Shown here piece by piece: positions 43,895-53,057 of a DNA stretch of 64,000 bases; the first letter of the stretch is position 1, and every line of letters begins with the position of its first letter. The stretch is from Chitinophaga solisilvae. GTDB lineage: Bacteria; Bacteroidota; Bacteroidia; Chitinophagales; Chitinophagaceae. The notes under the pieces were generated by a model, which was not told the origin of the DNA, ran no database searches, and worked only from the letters and a program-made list of their open reading frames with translations. The translations under genes and the position numbers were made by a program. The stretch is taken from the NCBI RefSeq assembly GCF_009928525.1, contig NZ_JAABOK010000007.1:124001-188000 (forward strand). The letters are read 5' to 3'.

Positions 43895-44177
43895 TACACC
43901 CTACTTTTTTTATAGAGTTAACAATTTATTTAAATTCCCGCTTCACTGGCGGGTTTCAACATTTTCATCTGCGGTAAAATTTCCTTATGCTGCTATTGCT
44001 ATGCAGGCATCTGCTCCTGTTTTTACATCCTGTGTAACAGATATTTTGCTGCCCCACGGGCATTTCGCATGTCCCAACCGGGCCACTGGAAAGCATTTCA
44101 GCGGCAACGACCTTCCGGGCAGGTATTTACCGGCATGTTGGTAATTATCTGTACAATTACGCCAACGGTCTTTTACT

Positions 44178-45269
44178 TTATACCGGATCAAATAAACTCA
44201 GCTGGCTGTTAGGTCTGCGAAAGGCTTCTGTGTTGAATTCGAACCGTTCCATGTTCAATCCGTTCTTTTTGGTATGTACCCTGAACTGCTGCCTGATCAG
44301 GTCGGCGATATTGCCAGCTCCCCGCATACGGCGGCCAAACTCGCTGTCATTCACATTTCCGCCGTGCATACTTTCAATATGATGCCAAACCTTGTCTGCC
44401 CGGTCCGGGAAATTCTTATACAACCAGTCATTAAAGATAATTTTCACGGCATCGTTGAGCCTTACTACAGTATAACCGGCATATTTAGCGCCGTTGGCTG
44501 CAGCGGTTTCCAGGAGCCGGGGCATTTCATGATCGTTCAGCCCCGGAATCATGGGAGCTGTCATAACGCCAACGGGTATACCGAGTTCGCTGAGTTCCTT
44601 TACTATTTTGAAGCGCTGTGCGGCGGTGGTGGTGCGTGGTTCCATTTTCTGCCGCAGGTCTTCCTGCATGGTGGTAATGGATACATATACGCATACCAGC
44701 TTATCCTGTGCCAGCTGCTGCAGCAGGTACCTGTCCCGCAGCACCAGTGAGTTTTTGGTGATGATGCCTATTGGCTGCTTGTATTGCAGGGCTACTTCCA
44801 GCAGTTGCCGGGTCAGCCACATCTTGCGCTCCACCGGCTGGTAACAGTCTGTATTCCCCGACAGGGAGATGGGCTTGGGTACCCAGTTCTTGTTATCCAG
44901 GAACTTCCTGAGCAATTCCGGGGCATTATGCTTTACGATGATCTTTCTTTCAAAATCAAGCCCTGCACTCAGTCCCCAGAACTGGTGCGCATTACGGGCA
45001 TAACAATAAATACAGCCATGCTCGCAGCCCTGATAGGGATTCATGGAGTACCACATTCCCACATCCGGGCTATCCACCTTATTAACAAGGGTTTTGGCAT
45101 GTTCCTCAAATACCTGCGTAGGCACATCTGCCTGCCACCACTCATCAATTCCCTCTACATGCTCCTGCACATACTCTCCCTTCAGGTATTTGTTCCTTGG
45201 ATTCAGCTGGGCGCCACGTCCTTTATAATAGGGATTTTCAGCGGCCCCCTCCTGGAATGGCAAAGTCAT
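44178..45269 (-). CDS. PA0069/SplB-like radical SAM protein
   Basis: A 363-residue radical SAM enzyme. The cluster motif is in YQGCEHGCIYCYARNAH (C-x3-C-x2-C), with the preceding GMWYSMNPYQG and the later SGNTDCYQPVERK. It belongs to the family annotated PA0069/Rv2578c, related in sequence to spore photoproduct lyase, and the substrate is unknown. DNA repair is often suggested. I use the ATG before TLPFQEGAAEN; an in-frame ATG 39 bases upstream would place the whole 30-bp palindromic operator inside the coding sequence. The operator points to specific repression. Confidence 0.85.
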   Translation of the reverse strand: MTLPFQEGAAENPYYKGRGAQLNPRNKYLKGEYVQEHVEGIDEWWQADVPTQVFEEHAKTLVNKVDSPDVGMWYSMNPYQGCEHGCIYCYARNAHQFWGLSAGLDFERKIIVKHNAPELLRKFLDNKNWVPKPISLSGNTDCYQPVERKMWLTRQLLEVALQYKQPIGIITKNSLVLRDRYLLQQLAQDKLVCVYVSITTMQEDLRQKMEPRTTTAAQRFKIVKELSELGIPVGVMTAPMIPGLNDHEMPRLLETAAANGAKYAGYTVVRLNDAVKIIFNDWLYKNFPDRADKVWHHIESMHGGNVNDSEFGRRMRGAGNIADLIRQQFRVHTKKNGLNMERFEFNTEAFRRPNSQLSLFDPV

Positions 45270-45273
45270 AACT

Positions 45274-45303
45274 AAATATTTTAGTAAAACTACTAAAATA
45301 TTT
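45274..45303. promoter_or_regulatory. 30-bp perfect operator-like palindrome upstream of the radical SAM gene
   Basis: AAATATTTTAGTA and TACTAAAATATTT are perfect inverted 13-mers separated by four bases, ending four bases before the chosen start codon. The TTTAGTA-N4-TACTAAA core has the spacing expected of a dimeric helix-turn-helix repressor, possibly a LexA-like SOS regulator. That identification is inference. Confidence 0.6.
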
Positions 45304-45319
45304 GGCATTAATCATTTAA

Positions 45320-45432
45320 TTATTTAATTATTTGAGATTTGGTTATTTAAAATGCAGCGGAGATCTAAGCATATATAATTCGCTTAGCTCTCCGCTGCAT
45401 TTTAAATAACCAAATCTCAAATAATCAAATAA
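45320..45432. repeat. giant palindrome P2 (51-bp arms, two mismatches), ATTATTTG type
   Basis: Arms at 45320-45370 and 45382-45432 pair at 49 of 51 positions around an 11-nt loop. Outer sequence is the ATTATTTGAGATTTG motif and inner sequence GCAGCGGAGATCTAAGC. The right arm ends eight bases before the stop of the MutS-like gene. Terminator for that gene by position. Confidence 0.9.
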
Positions 45433-45439
45433 CCAAATC

Positions 45440-47218
45440 TTATATGATCTGCATCTGTTTCATCAGGAAGGTGGCGTTTTTGTTGCGGGCGATGCCTTCG
45501 CGGATGCGGTAGTCGAAGTACAGGTGGTCGTTCTGTATGGTGCTTTCGAAGCAGTAGTTTTTGATGCGCGCGGGGTATCTGTCTTCCAGGTGTCCCAGTT
45601 CCAGGTCGTGCGTAGCGATCATCCCCAGGCAGTTATATTGCAGGAAATGCTCTATCAGGCTGCGGGAACCGGAGAGTTTGTCTTCCGAGTTGGTGCCTTT
45701 CAGTATCTCATCCAGCAGGATAAACACGCGCTCTCCTGTTTTCAGCTGCATAATAATATGTTGCAGGCGAAGCAGTTCCGCCTGAAAGTAAGAAGTATGG
45801 CTGGCGATAGAGTCTTTGATACGCATGGAGGTCATAATGCGCATGGGAGGAAACACAAACCGCGCCGCGCACACGGGAGCGCCGCACATGGCCAGTAACA
45901 GGTTGGCGCCAACGCTGCGCAGGAAGGTGCTTTTCCCGGACATATTGGAACCGGTGATAATCAGGAAATTTGCCTGCCGCCCAATGCTGCCGTTGTTCTT
46001 CACGGATGCGGTATCCGGAATCAGCGGATGACCCAGTGCGGTGGCTTCCAGCACCACATCTTCCTGTGGTTCAGGGAAAACATAATCGGGATAATTGTAG
46101 GCAAAGGTGGCAAAGCTGTTCCATACCTCCAGCTGTTCTATTACGCCAAACCAGCTGTCGGCATGCGCCTTATGAGCGGCCTTCCACCCTTCCAGGCGGA
46201 GAATACACTGCAGGTCATACAGCATAAGGGAGTTCAGCACCACTGCCACCAGCAGATTCAGTCGCTGATCGAAGGCCGCTCCTATGCGCGACAGCTGATG
46301 TAGTGCCACATCCGCTTCCCTGGCTGTTTCCTGTTGTTGCCTTAGCAATACCGATGTTTTAAAAGAAGCATTTTTTACGAGGTGCAGCAACACGGAAAAC
46401 TTCTCCAGTATCTTTTCCTTATGGGAGATAAGGTTGTATTGCACCATAATTTTCTTCTGGATGCTGCCCAATACAATCCAGTTCAGGATGATGATACCGA
46501 TGAAAGGATAGTAATGCCCCGTGGTAATATACGCTGCCAGTGTGAGCAGCACCAGCAAGGGGCTGAGCCAGCGCCATACCCGCAGGAACCGGTTGTGCAG
46601 GAAGTCAAAAGGCATATTGAGCCAGAGGTTAATCTCCTTCCGGTCGCTGGCATCCTCCTGTGCCAGGATGGCATTGGCCGTGAGCTGTTGGCGGAATTCC
46701 AGTTCTGGTGTCATCTCTTTAAGGGCTTCCTGTGTATCCCGGATGGCGGCCACTTCCCGGAAAGGGCTGCGTAAAACAGCTGCCAGCTTATGTTTGCCTG
46801 ACAGAGTACCGGTACGGTTGATAAACTGGAAGATAGATGCCGGCCCGAAAATATCCAGGTCGCTGCTGTAATCGTGCTTGTCATCCACAAATTCCTGCCC
46901 GTTTTCAAAAGCAGACTCCCATGTAGTAGCCTGCAGCAGCTCCTTTTCGTTGAGAGACAGCAGTGTTTTCCATAACTGCAGCTTATTAAGTGACTTATTG
47001 TACTGAACAAGAGATAACAGGAACGCAACAATACCGGCAGCTGAAATCAGTAACCATACAGCATTCCAGCCGTTGCGGAAAAAGAATACCACGCCCGCCA
47101 CCACTGCCAGGAAGCTGATCAGCCGCGCCCAGGAAAGCATGGCGGTACGCTGCTTCTCCTTATTCATCATCTCCCGGAAATCGTTTATCCGTTGCTGATA
47201 TATTGTTGCCCTGCTCAT
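45440..47218 (-). CDS. membrane-anchored MutS-like ATPase (MutS domain V)
   Basis: A 592-residue protein. Two hydrophobic helices near residues 30-70 (LISFLAVVAGVVFFF, AVWLLISAAGIVAFLL) and two more near 215-260 (LLVLLTLAAYITTGHYYPFIGIIILNWIV) replace the DNA-mismatch domains. The C-terminal ATPase is intact: FLIITGSNMSGKSTFLRSVG (Walker A), RVFILLDEILKGTNS (Walker B) and MIATHDLELGHLE. I place the start at the ATG before SRATIYQQ; a GTG upstream lies inside the terminator hairpin of the neighbouring gene. Such proteins occur widely in Bacteroidota, and their role is unknown; mismatch repair is unlikely without domain I. Confidence 0.85.
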   Translation of the reverse strand: MSRATIYQQRINDFREMMNKEKQRTAMLSWARLISFLAVVAGVVFFFRNGWNAVWLLISAAGIVAFLLSLVQYNKSLNKLQLWKTLLSLNEKELLQATTWESAFENGQEFVDDKHDYSSDLDIFGPASIFQFINRTGTLSGKHKLAAVLRSPFREVAAIRDTQEALKEMTPELEFRQQLTANAILAQEDASDRKEINLWLNMPFDFLHNRFLRVWRWLSPLLVLLTLAAYITTGHYYPFIGIIILNWIVLGSIQKKIMVQYNLISHKEKILEKFSVLLHLVKNASFKTSVLLRQQQETAREADVALHQLSRIGAAFDQRLNLLVAVVLNSLMLYDLQCILRLEGWKAAHKAHADSWFGVIEQLEVWNSFATFAYNYPDYVFPEPQEDVVLEATALGHPLIPDTASVKNNGSIGRQANFLIITGSNMSGKSTFLRSVGANLLLAMCGAPVCAARFVFPPMRIMTSMRIKDSIASHTSYFQAELLRLQHIIMQLKTGERVFILLDEILKGTNSEDKLSGSRSLIEHFLQYNCLGMIATHDLELGHLEDRYPARIKNYCFESTIQNDHLYFDYRIREGIARNKNATFLMKQMQII

Positions 47219-47238
47219 ATCATCTGTTTTAAAAAAGA

Positions 47239-47294
47239 AAGGGATTTTATGATTTATGTTCACAATTTATTGAACATAAACCATAAAATCCCTT
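47239..47294 (-). terminator. 24-bp long hairpin after the GH125 gene
   Basis: AAGGGATTTTAT-ATTTATGTTCA-type arms at 47239-47262 and 47271-47294 pair at 23 of 24 positions around an 8-nt loop, 21 bases beyond the GH125 stop. It lacks the GAATTAC or ATTATTTG repeats and the shared core of the giant-palindrome family, so it is classed as an unusually long terminator. Confidence 0.75.
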
Positions 47295-47314
47295 ACAGGT
47301 TATCCGGAGTAAAA

Positions 47315-48745
47315 TCAGGCGTATTGTCTTTTCAGCAGCTCAGGGTATTCCTGGCTTACTTTCAGGATCAGTTCACCAAACAGCGTATTGGCCCATGCAA
47401 ACCATTTACGGGTGAATTTGGAAGGATCGTCCTTCTCGTAGGACTCATGAATAAAGCCGGTGTTGCCATCGGTATTGCGCAGTGTTTTAATGCATCCGGC
47501 AATCTCTTCCTTATCATGACTGGTCAGTGCTTTCATGATGATGCTCATGGGCCAGATATAATTTTCGCCGGTATGCGGGCTGCCTATGCCATCGCCGTAT
47601 TTACCCTTATAGAACCATGGGTGGAAGGCGCTCCATACAAAATGGCGGGAAGCCTGGTACAGCGGGTCTTCCGCAGTGGTATAGCCAAGATACGGGATAG
47701 AGAGCAGGCTGGGCACATTGGTATCGTCAATGAATAAACGGTTACCATAGCCGTCTACCTCGAAGCCATACATATTGCCCAGCTTCGGATGCTCCACGAT
47801 TGCGTAGGCTTTGATAGCGCGGTCTACTTCATCGGCGAGGCTGCTGCACTCCCTGGCGAAGGCGGTATCTTTATATATAGTTTCACTGATTTCCGCCAGC
47901 TGCCGCAGGGATACTACCGCAAACATATTGGAAGGTATCAGGAAAGGCAATACAGTGGCATCATCGGAAGGGCGGAAGATGGATACGATCAGCCCTACCG
48001 GCAACATGGGTGAACCATAGCCGGAATTAGGCACGGTGTCTGACTGCCATGCGGTGACGCGCTGGAATTTATAAGGCCCTTTGCCGTCTTTACGCTGCTG
48101 TTCCTTAAATGTTTTCACGATGGCATGTGCTGCCTGTTTGTATTTATCATCAAATACCTTGGTATCTCCGCTTTGTTTCCAGTAGTGGTACGCGAGCCTT
48201 ACCGGGTAACAGAGGGAGTCAATTTCCCATTTACGCTCATGCAGCTCCGGTTTCATATCTGTGAGATCCTTTTCCCATTCACTGCCGGTAGGCCCGTCAT
48301 TAAAGGCGTTGGCATACGGATCAATGAGGATGCATTTCACCTGGCGGTTGATAACGCCGGCGATAAGCTGCTGCAGTCTGGCGTCATCTTTAATCAGGGG
48401 GATATAAGGCCATACCTGGGCAGAGGAGTCGCGCAGCCACATAGCGTTGATATCACCGGTAATCACGAAGGTATCCGGCCTGCCATCCTGCACTTTAAAG
48501 TTCACAGTTGTATCAAGGGTATTGGGGAAACAGTTTTCAAACATCCAGGCGAGCTTGGTATCCGCCATCTGTTTTTTCACGCTGACAATGGTTTTCTCTA
48601 CCGCGTCGCTGGTAAACTTACGCTGAGCCAACGGCGGGCGCTGGGAGGTATATCCATTCCACCCTAAAACCGTTTTGGGCATTCCCAGCCCTACAGCGCC
48701 TGCCAGCAGCGCGCTGTTCCTGATAAAATCTCTCCTTGCTACCAT
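47315..48745 (-). CDS. exo-alpha-mannosidase, glycoside hydrolase family 125
   Basis: A 476-residue secreted enzyme. The first 30 residues contain ARRDFIRNSALLAGAVGLG, a twin-arginine-type signal. The mature part has the GH125 landmarks: FENCFPNTLDTTV, FVITGDINAMWLRDSSAQVWPY, GPTGSEWEKDLTDMKPELHERKWE, DDTNVPSLLSIPYLGY and SPHTGENYIWPMSI. Known GH125 enzymes are metal-independent inverting exo-alpha-1,6-mannosidases acting on N-glycan or yeast-mannan fragments. The gene stands alone here, with no SusC/D pair adjacent. It ends at a long hairpin terminator. Confidence 0.92.
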   Translation of the reverse strand: MVARRDFIRNSALLAGAVGLGMPKTVLGWNGYTSQRPPLAQRKFTSDAVEKTIVSVKKQMADTKLAWMFENCFPNTLDTTVNFKVQDGRPDTFVITGDINAMWLRDSSAQVWPYIPLIKDDARLQQLIAGVINRQVKCILIDPYANAFNDGPTGSEWEKDLTDMKPELHERKWEIDSLCYPVRLAYHYWKQSGDTKVFDDKYKQAAHAIVKTFKEQQRKDGKGPYKFQRVTAWQSDTVPNSGYGSPMLPVGLIVSIFRPSDDATVLPFLIPSNMFAVVSLRQLAEISETIYKDTAFARECSSLADEVDRAIKAYAIVEHPKLGNMYGFEVDGYGNRLFIDDTNVPSLLSIPYLGYTTAEDPLYQASRHFVWSAFHPWFYKGKYGDGIGSPHTGENYIWPMSIIMKALTSHDKEEIAGCIKTLRNTDGNTGFIHESYEKDDPSKFTRKWFAWANTLFGELILKVSQEYPELLKRQYA

Positions 48746-48825
48746 ACTGTTTTGTGTTTAGGAAAGCTAAAATAAAAAAGTTTCCGGGATTTGCTTAATC
48801 GATTTACCAATTAGACCCCTAAAGG

Positions 48826-48972
48826 GGAATTACGAATTTCAAATTACGAATTACGAATGTAGCCCGAAGATAAAAGCAAAGACCCAAGCGGATACTTTAA
48901 GTATTATCGCTTGGGTCTTTGCTTTTATCTTCGGGCTACATTCGTAATTCGTAATTCGTAATTCGTAATTCC
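48826..48972. repeat. giant palindrome P3 (65-nt arms), GAATTAC type
   Basis: Arms at 48826-48890 and 48908-48972 pair at 63 of 65 positions around a 17-nt loop that can itself fold (ATACTT/AAGTAT). Each arm begins with four GAATTAC-type heptamers (one unit is mutated on the left), then GAATGTAGCCCGAAG, then AAAAGCAAAGACCCAAGCG. The right arm ends four bases before the IcmF stop. Confidence 0.92.
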
Positions 48973-48975
48973 TGA

Positions 48976-51900
48976 CTACATGTTTCTCCTGTATTGCCCG
49001 CCCACTTCGTACAGCGCATGCGTGATCTGGCCCAGGGAGCAGTGTTTCACGGTTTCCATCAGTTCGGCGAAGAGGTTACCGTTATTGATGGCTACCTGCT
49101 GGAGCTGTTTGAGGGCTGCCGCATTTTTAGCCTGGTGGCGGTGCTGGAACGCTTCCAGGGTATGTATCTGGAATTCTTTTTCTTCTGTAGTGGAACGGAT
49201 TACTTCCGCAGGAATAACGGTAGGTGAGCCGTTTTTATTGAGGAAGGTGTTAACGCCTACAATGGGGAATTCGCCGGTATGTTTCAGGGATTCATAATAC
49301 AGGCTTTCCTCCTGTATTTTATTACGCTGATACATTCTTTCCATGGCGCCGAGTACACCGCCACGTTCGGTGATGCGGTTGAATTCTGCCAGTACGGCCT
49401 CTTCCACCAGGTCGGTCAGTTCTTCAATGAAGAAGGATCCCTGTACCGGGTTCTCGTTCTTGGCGGTTCCCAGCTCCCGGTTAATAATCAGCTGGATAGC
49501 CATGGCCCTGCGCACGCTTTCTTCTGTAGGCGTGGTAATCGCTTCATCGTATGCGTTGGTATGCAGGGAATTACAGTTATCATAGATGGCATATAATGCC
49601 TGCAGTGTGGTACGGATGTCGTTGAAGTCGATCTCCTGGGCATGCAGACTGCGGCCGGAGGTCTGGATATGGTATTTCAGCTTCTGGGAGCGGTCGTTAC
49701 CCTTATACTTGTATTTAATGGCTTTAGCCCAGATGCGGCGGGCTACGCGGCCAATTACAGCATATTCGGGATCCATACCGTTGCTGAAGAAGAAAGAGAG
49801 GTTAGGCGCGAAATCGTCTATGTTCATGCCGCGGCTGAGATAGTACTCCACATAGGTGAAGCCGTTGGCCAGTGTAAACGCCAGCTGTGTGATAGGATTG
49901 GCGCCCGCTTCTGCAATATGGTAGCCGGAAATGCTGACAGAATAGAAGTTACGCACTTTCTGCGTGATGAAATATTCCTGTACGTCGCCCATCAGTTTGA
50001 GGGCAAACTCTGTCGAGAAGATGCAGGTATTCTGCGCCTGGTCTTCTTTCAGGATGTCTGCCTGCACGGTACCGCGAACGGTGCTCAGGGCATGTGCCCT
50101 GATTTTATCGTATACTTCCCGTGGCAGCACTTCTTCGCCGGAAATACCCAGCAGCTGAAGGCCCAGGCCGTCGTTTCCTGCCGGCAGATCGCCGTTGTAG
50201 TGCGGCAGCGGATGATCCTTAAATTTATCTTTTATCAGTGCCTGCACCTGTTCGGTCAGACCCTGTTCTTTAATATACTTTTCACATTGCTGGTCAATGG
50301 CGGCATTCATGAAGAAGGCCAGCAGTATGGGTGCAGGCCCGTTGATAGTCATGGATACCGATGTTTTCGGATCACAGAGATCAAAGCCGCTGTACAGTTT
50401 TTTGGCGTCATCTACCGTAGCGATGCTCACCCCGGAGTTACCGATTTTACCGTAGATGTCTGGTCTTACTGCCGGGTCCTCGCCATACAGGGTAACACTG
50501 TCAAAGGCTGTGGACAATCGTTTTGCCGGCTGGTCCAGGGATACGTAGTGAAAGCGTTTGTTGGTGCGCTCCGGCCCGCCTTCTCCGGCAAACATACGGG
50601 TAGGGTCTTCTCCTTCCCTTTTCAGCGGGAATACGCCGGCTGCATATGGGAATTCGCCGGGCAGGTTTTCGGTGAGCTGCCAGCGCAGAATGTCGCCCCA
50701 GTCTTTATACTTAGGCAGGCTAACCTTCGGAATACGGCTGTGGCTGAGGCTTTCAGAGAACAAAGGTAATTTGATGACTTTATCACGTACCTGGAATTCG
50801 TAGTTATCGGCAGTATACTTACTGACGATGGCCGGCCATTCTTCCACCAGTTTCTTGCATTCCGGATGCAGGCTTTCCTGCAGGTGAGCTTTAATATCGG
50901 CCAGCAGCGGAGCTTTAGATGGGTCCAGTTCTTCTACGCCCTGTACCTGGTATAGCTGGGTGGCTATTTTGCACTGGGCATCTACCCATTTGCTGTAGTC
51001 ATCAATTGCTTCAGATATCTCTGCCAGATAACGTACCCTGGCTGGCGGAATGATCTGCGATTTGGTGGTGGTGGATTTCACGCTTTCATGCGCCAGCTGG
51101 CCGAAGGCGGCGGAGGTTTTCTCCGTTACCTTTTCCATCACTTTTTCAAACAGCAGGTTGATGCCGGCGTCATTGAACTGGGAGGCGATAGAGCCTACCA
51201 CGGGCAGTTCCTCGTCTTTGGCAGTCCAGAGGTTGTGGTTACGTTTGTATTGTTTACGCACATCATGCAGGGCGTCGAGTGCGCCGGCCTTATCGAATTT
51301 ATTGATGGCGATAACGTCTGCATAATCCAGCATATTGATTTTTTCCAGCTGGGAGGCAGCACCATATTCCGGTGTCATCACGTACAGCGATACATCGCAG
51401 TAGTCCGTGATAGCGGTGTCGCTTTGTCCGATACCGGAGGTTTCGAGGATGATGAAGTCGAATGCGGCCAGTTTGCAGATATCAATCGCCTCCTGGATAT
51501 GCTCACTGATAGCCTTGTCGCTTTCGCGGGTGGCCAGGGAGCGCATATAGGCGCGTGGGTGATGAATGGCATTCATACGGATACGGTCGCCCAGCAAGGC
51601 GCCGCCGGTCTTCTTTTTGGACGGGTCTACCGAAATAACCGCCACGGTTTTATCCGCATAATGGGTCAGGTAGCGGCGTACCAGTTCATCCGTAACACTG
51701 CTTTTACCTGCGCCGCCTGTACCGGTGATGCCCAGTACAGGGGTGCTTTCTTCTTCCTTCAGGGAGCTGATGTGCGTACCTGCTTCCTGGTCTACCGTAA
51801 CGGCTTTGCGGGCTTTGAGGCCGCTGAGCAGCGCTACCGGCATATCGTTTTCCGCCAGGCTGATGGCCCTGGCAATAATTTTCGGATTCTTTGATTTACG

Positions 51901-52374
51901 CAGCTGCGGTATATCTTCCGGGTTACCGCCTGCGGGGAGGGGTTTCACGGCAGTATCGCACTGGCGGATGAGATCTTCGATCATACCTTCCAGTCCCATC
52001 TGGCGGCCATCATCGGGGGAATAGAGGCGTGCAATGCCATAGGCATGCAGTTCTTCTATTTCTGCAGGCAGGATGGTACCACCGCCGCCACCGAAAATTT
52101 TAATATGTCCGCAACCTTTTTCTTTCAGCAGGTCAAACATGTACTTAAAAAATTCCACGTGCCCGCCCTGGTAGGATGTTACGGCAATCCCCTGCGCATC
52201 TTCCTCGATGGCACAGTCTACTATTTCAGCCGCGGAACGGTTATGCCCGAGGTGAATCACTTCCGCCCCCTTCGCCTGCATGATGCGCCGCATAATATTA
52301 ATAGCGGCATCATGGCCGTCGAACAACGCTGCTGCTGTTACAATACGAACTTTATGTTCTGGTGTATATGACAT
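48976..52374 (-). CDS. icmF: fused isobutyryl-CoA mutase (IcmF: B12 domain - G-protein chaperone - mutase)
   Basis: An 1132-residue three-part protein. Residues 10-145: B12-binding domain with FDGHDAAIN (the base-off D-x-H motif is D19-G-H21) and GGGGGTILPAEI. Residues about 205-410: MeaB/ArgK-like GTPase with LGITGTGGAGKSSV (P-loop), VISVDPSKKKTGGALLGDR and INKFDKAGALD. Residues about 560-1132: methylmalonyl-CoA-mutase-type TIM barrel with FAGEGGPERTNKRFHYVS, GNSGVSIATVDDAKK and MTINGPAPILLAFF. IcmF interconverts isobutyryl-CoA and n-butyryl-CoA (and isovaleryl/pivalyl-CoA) with adenosylcobalamin, and self-repairs through its GTPase. It is monocistronic; B12 synthesis genes are not nearby. 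Confidence 0.96.
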   Translation of the reverse strand: MSYTPEHKVRIVTAAALFDGHDAAINIMRRIMQAKGAEVIHLGHNRSAAEIVDCAIEEDAQGIAVTSYQGGHVEFFKYMFDLLKEKGCGHIKIFGGGGGTILPAEIEELHAYGIARLYSPDDGRQMGLEGMIEDLIRQCDTAVKPLPAGGNPEDIPQLRKSKNPKIIARAISLAENDMPVALLSGLKARKAVTVDQEAGTHISSLKEEESTPVLGITGTGGAGKSSVTDELVRRYLTHYADKTVAVISVDPSKKKTGGALLGDRIRMNAIHHPRAYMRSLATRESDKAISEHIQEAIDICKLAAFDFIILETSGIGQSDTAITDYCDVSLYVMTPEYGAASQLEKINMLDYADVIAINKFDKAGALDALHDVRKQYKRNHNLWTAKDEELPVVGSIASQFNDAGINLLFEKVMEKVTEKTSAAFGQLAHESVKSTTTKSQIIPPARVRYLAEISEAIDDYSKWVDAQCKIATQLYQVQGVEELDPSKAPLLADIKAHLQESLHPECKKLVEEWPAIVSKYTADNYEFQVRDKVIKLPLFSESLSHSRIPKVSLPKYKDWGDILRWQLTENLPGEFPYAAGVFPLKREGEDPTRMFAGEGGPERTNKRFHYVSLDQPAKRLSTAFDSVTLYGEDPAVRPDIYGKIGNSGVSIATVDDAKKLYSGFDLCDPKTSVSMTINGPAPILLAFFMNAAIDQQCEKYIKEQGLTEQVQALIKDKFKDHPLPHYNGDLPAGNDGLGLQLLGISGEEVLPREVYDKIRAHALSTVRGTVQADILKEDQAQNTCIFSTEFALKLMGDVQEYFITQKVRNFYSVSISGYHIAEAGANPITQLAFTLANGFTYVEYYLSRGMNIDDFAPNLSFFFSNGMDPEYAVIGRVARRIWAKAIKYKYKGNDRSQKLKYHIQTSGRSLHAQEIDFNDIRTTLQALYAIYDNCNSLHTNAYDEAITTPTEESVRRAMAIQLIINRELGTAKNENPVQGSFFIEELTDLVEEAVLAEFNRITERGGVLGAMERMYQRNKIQEESLYYESLKHTGEFPIVGVNTFLNKNGSPTVIPAEVIRSTTEEKEFQIHTLEAFQHRHQAKNAAALKQLQQVAINNGNLFAELMETVKHCSLGQITHALYEVGGQYRRNM

Positions 52375-53057
52375 AGTAAATCCGGTTTATTTTGAACACA
52401 GGCATAAGAAAGGAAAACGGGTAGTACCTACCCCGGATGACTTTTACTCCCCTATAGCCGTTGTGTGAAAATGCAAGTTACGGAAAAAGCGGCGGAACTG
52501 CCGTCAGTACACGGGTTTATGCAGATTTAGAATTGATTGAACAGTATTTCCATACTGTTTGAAATTTTTTAACTGATCTCAAAATCAGTTAGTATTTCCC
52601 TAAAACAACTTTCCCTTGTACTTCAGCCGTACAAGGGAAAGCGAAAGATAAGACACCAGGCAAAAGTGCTTAGCAGCCTTCATTTCATAACGTGGAACTA
52701 TAAAACAACTATTGATAAATATTTTTAAATGATTTCTATGGCATACTTGATAAAAGGAAAAATAATTTTCGGTTTTCTCTATGGCAAAACAGACTACAAC
52801 GGATCTAAATTCTGGTCAATGTCACACAAGAAATAATCGTTTTCTCAGGATGTGTATATTTTACACAATCTTAATTAAAATTTTGTTAAAAACAAACTTT
52901 TTTTTCATTTTCCGGGCAAAATAATTCAAAGCACAGGCACCCGCCCGCCGGAAGGATGGCAATCCCTGACAGCAGTACATCTTATCAAGATAAAAATTAA
53001 CGAAAGTCCGGCAAACAGGCCGCCGGGCAGCTAAAAAAATACTATTCCTGTACGATA
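52375..53057. other. 683-bp intergenic region, no gene found
   Basis: The region has no open frame of note. It holds three tandem hairpins (52540-52641, separate entry) and otherwise AT-rich sequence. No TAnnTTTG box was seen on the minus strand upstream of icmF. Confidence 0.6.
52540..52641. other. three tandem perfect hairpins
   Basis: AACAGTAT/ATACTGTT (52540-52559, 4-nt loop), AACTGAT/ATCAGTT (52571-52590, 6-nt loop) and CTTTCCCTTGTAC/GTACAAGGGAAAG (52609-52641, 13-bp stem, 7-nt loop) follow each other within 102 bases. They may be a small RNA, a leader of icmF, or stacked operator sites. Confidence 0.45.

Noticed and set aside
43985..44191. A 68-codon minus-strand frame with a TTG start and CPWGSK sequence near the radical SAM gene end
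   Set aside because: It begins with a rare start codon inside the radical SAM stop region, lacks a promoter or terminator of its own, and matches no family. It may be chance, so it is not listed as a gene.
45440..47263. A longer MutS-like protein beginning at GTG 47263
   Set aside because: The first 15 codons lie in the terminator hairpin arm of the GH125 gene, so the ATG at 47218 is preferred.
49000..52300. Long plus-strand open frames opposite icmF
   Set aside because: They are antisense shadows of the GC-biased icmF codons with no family motifs.
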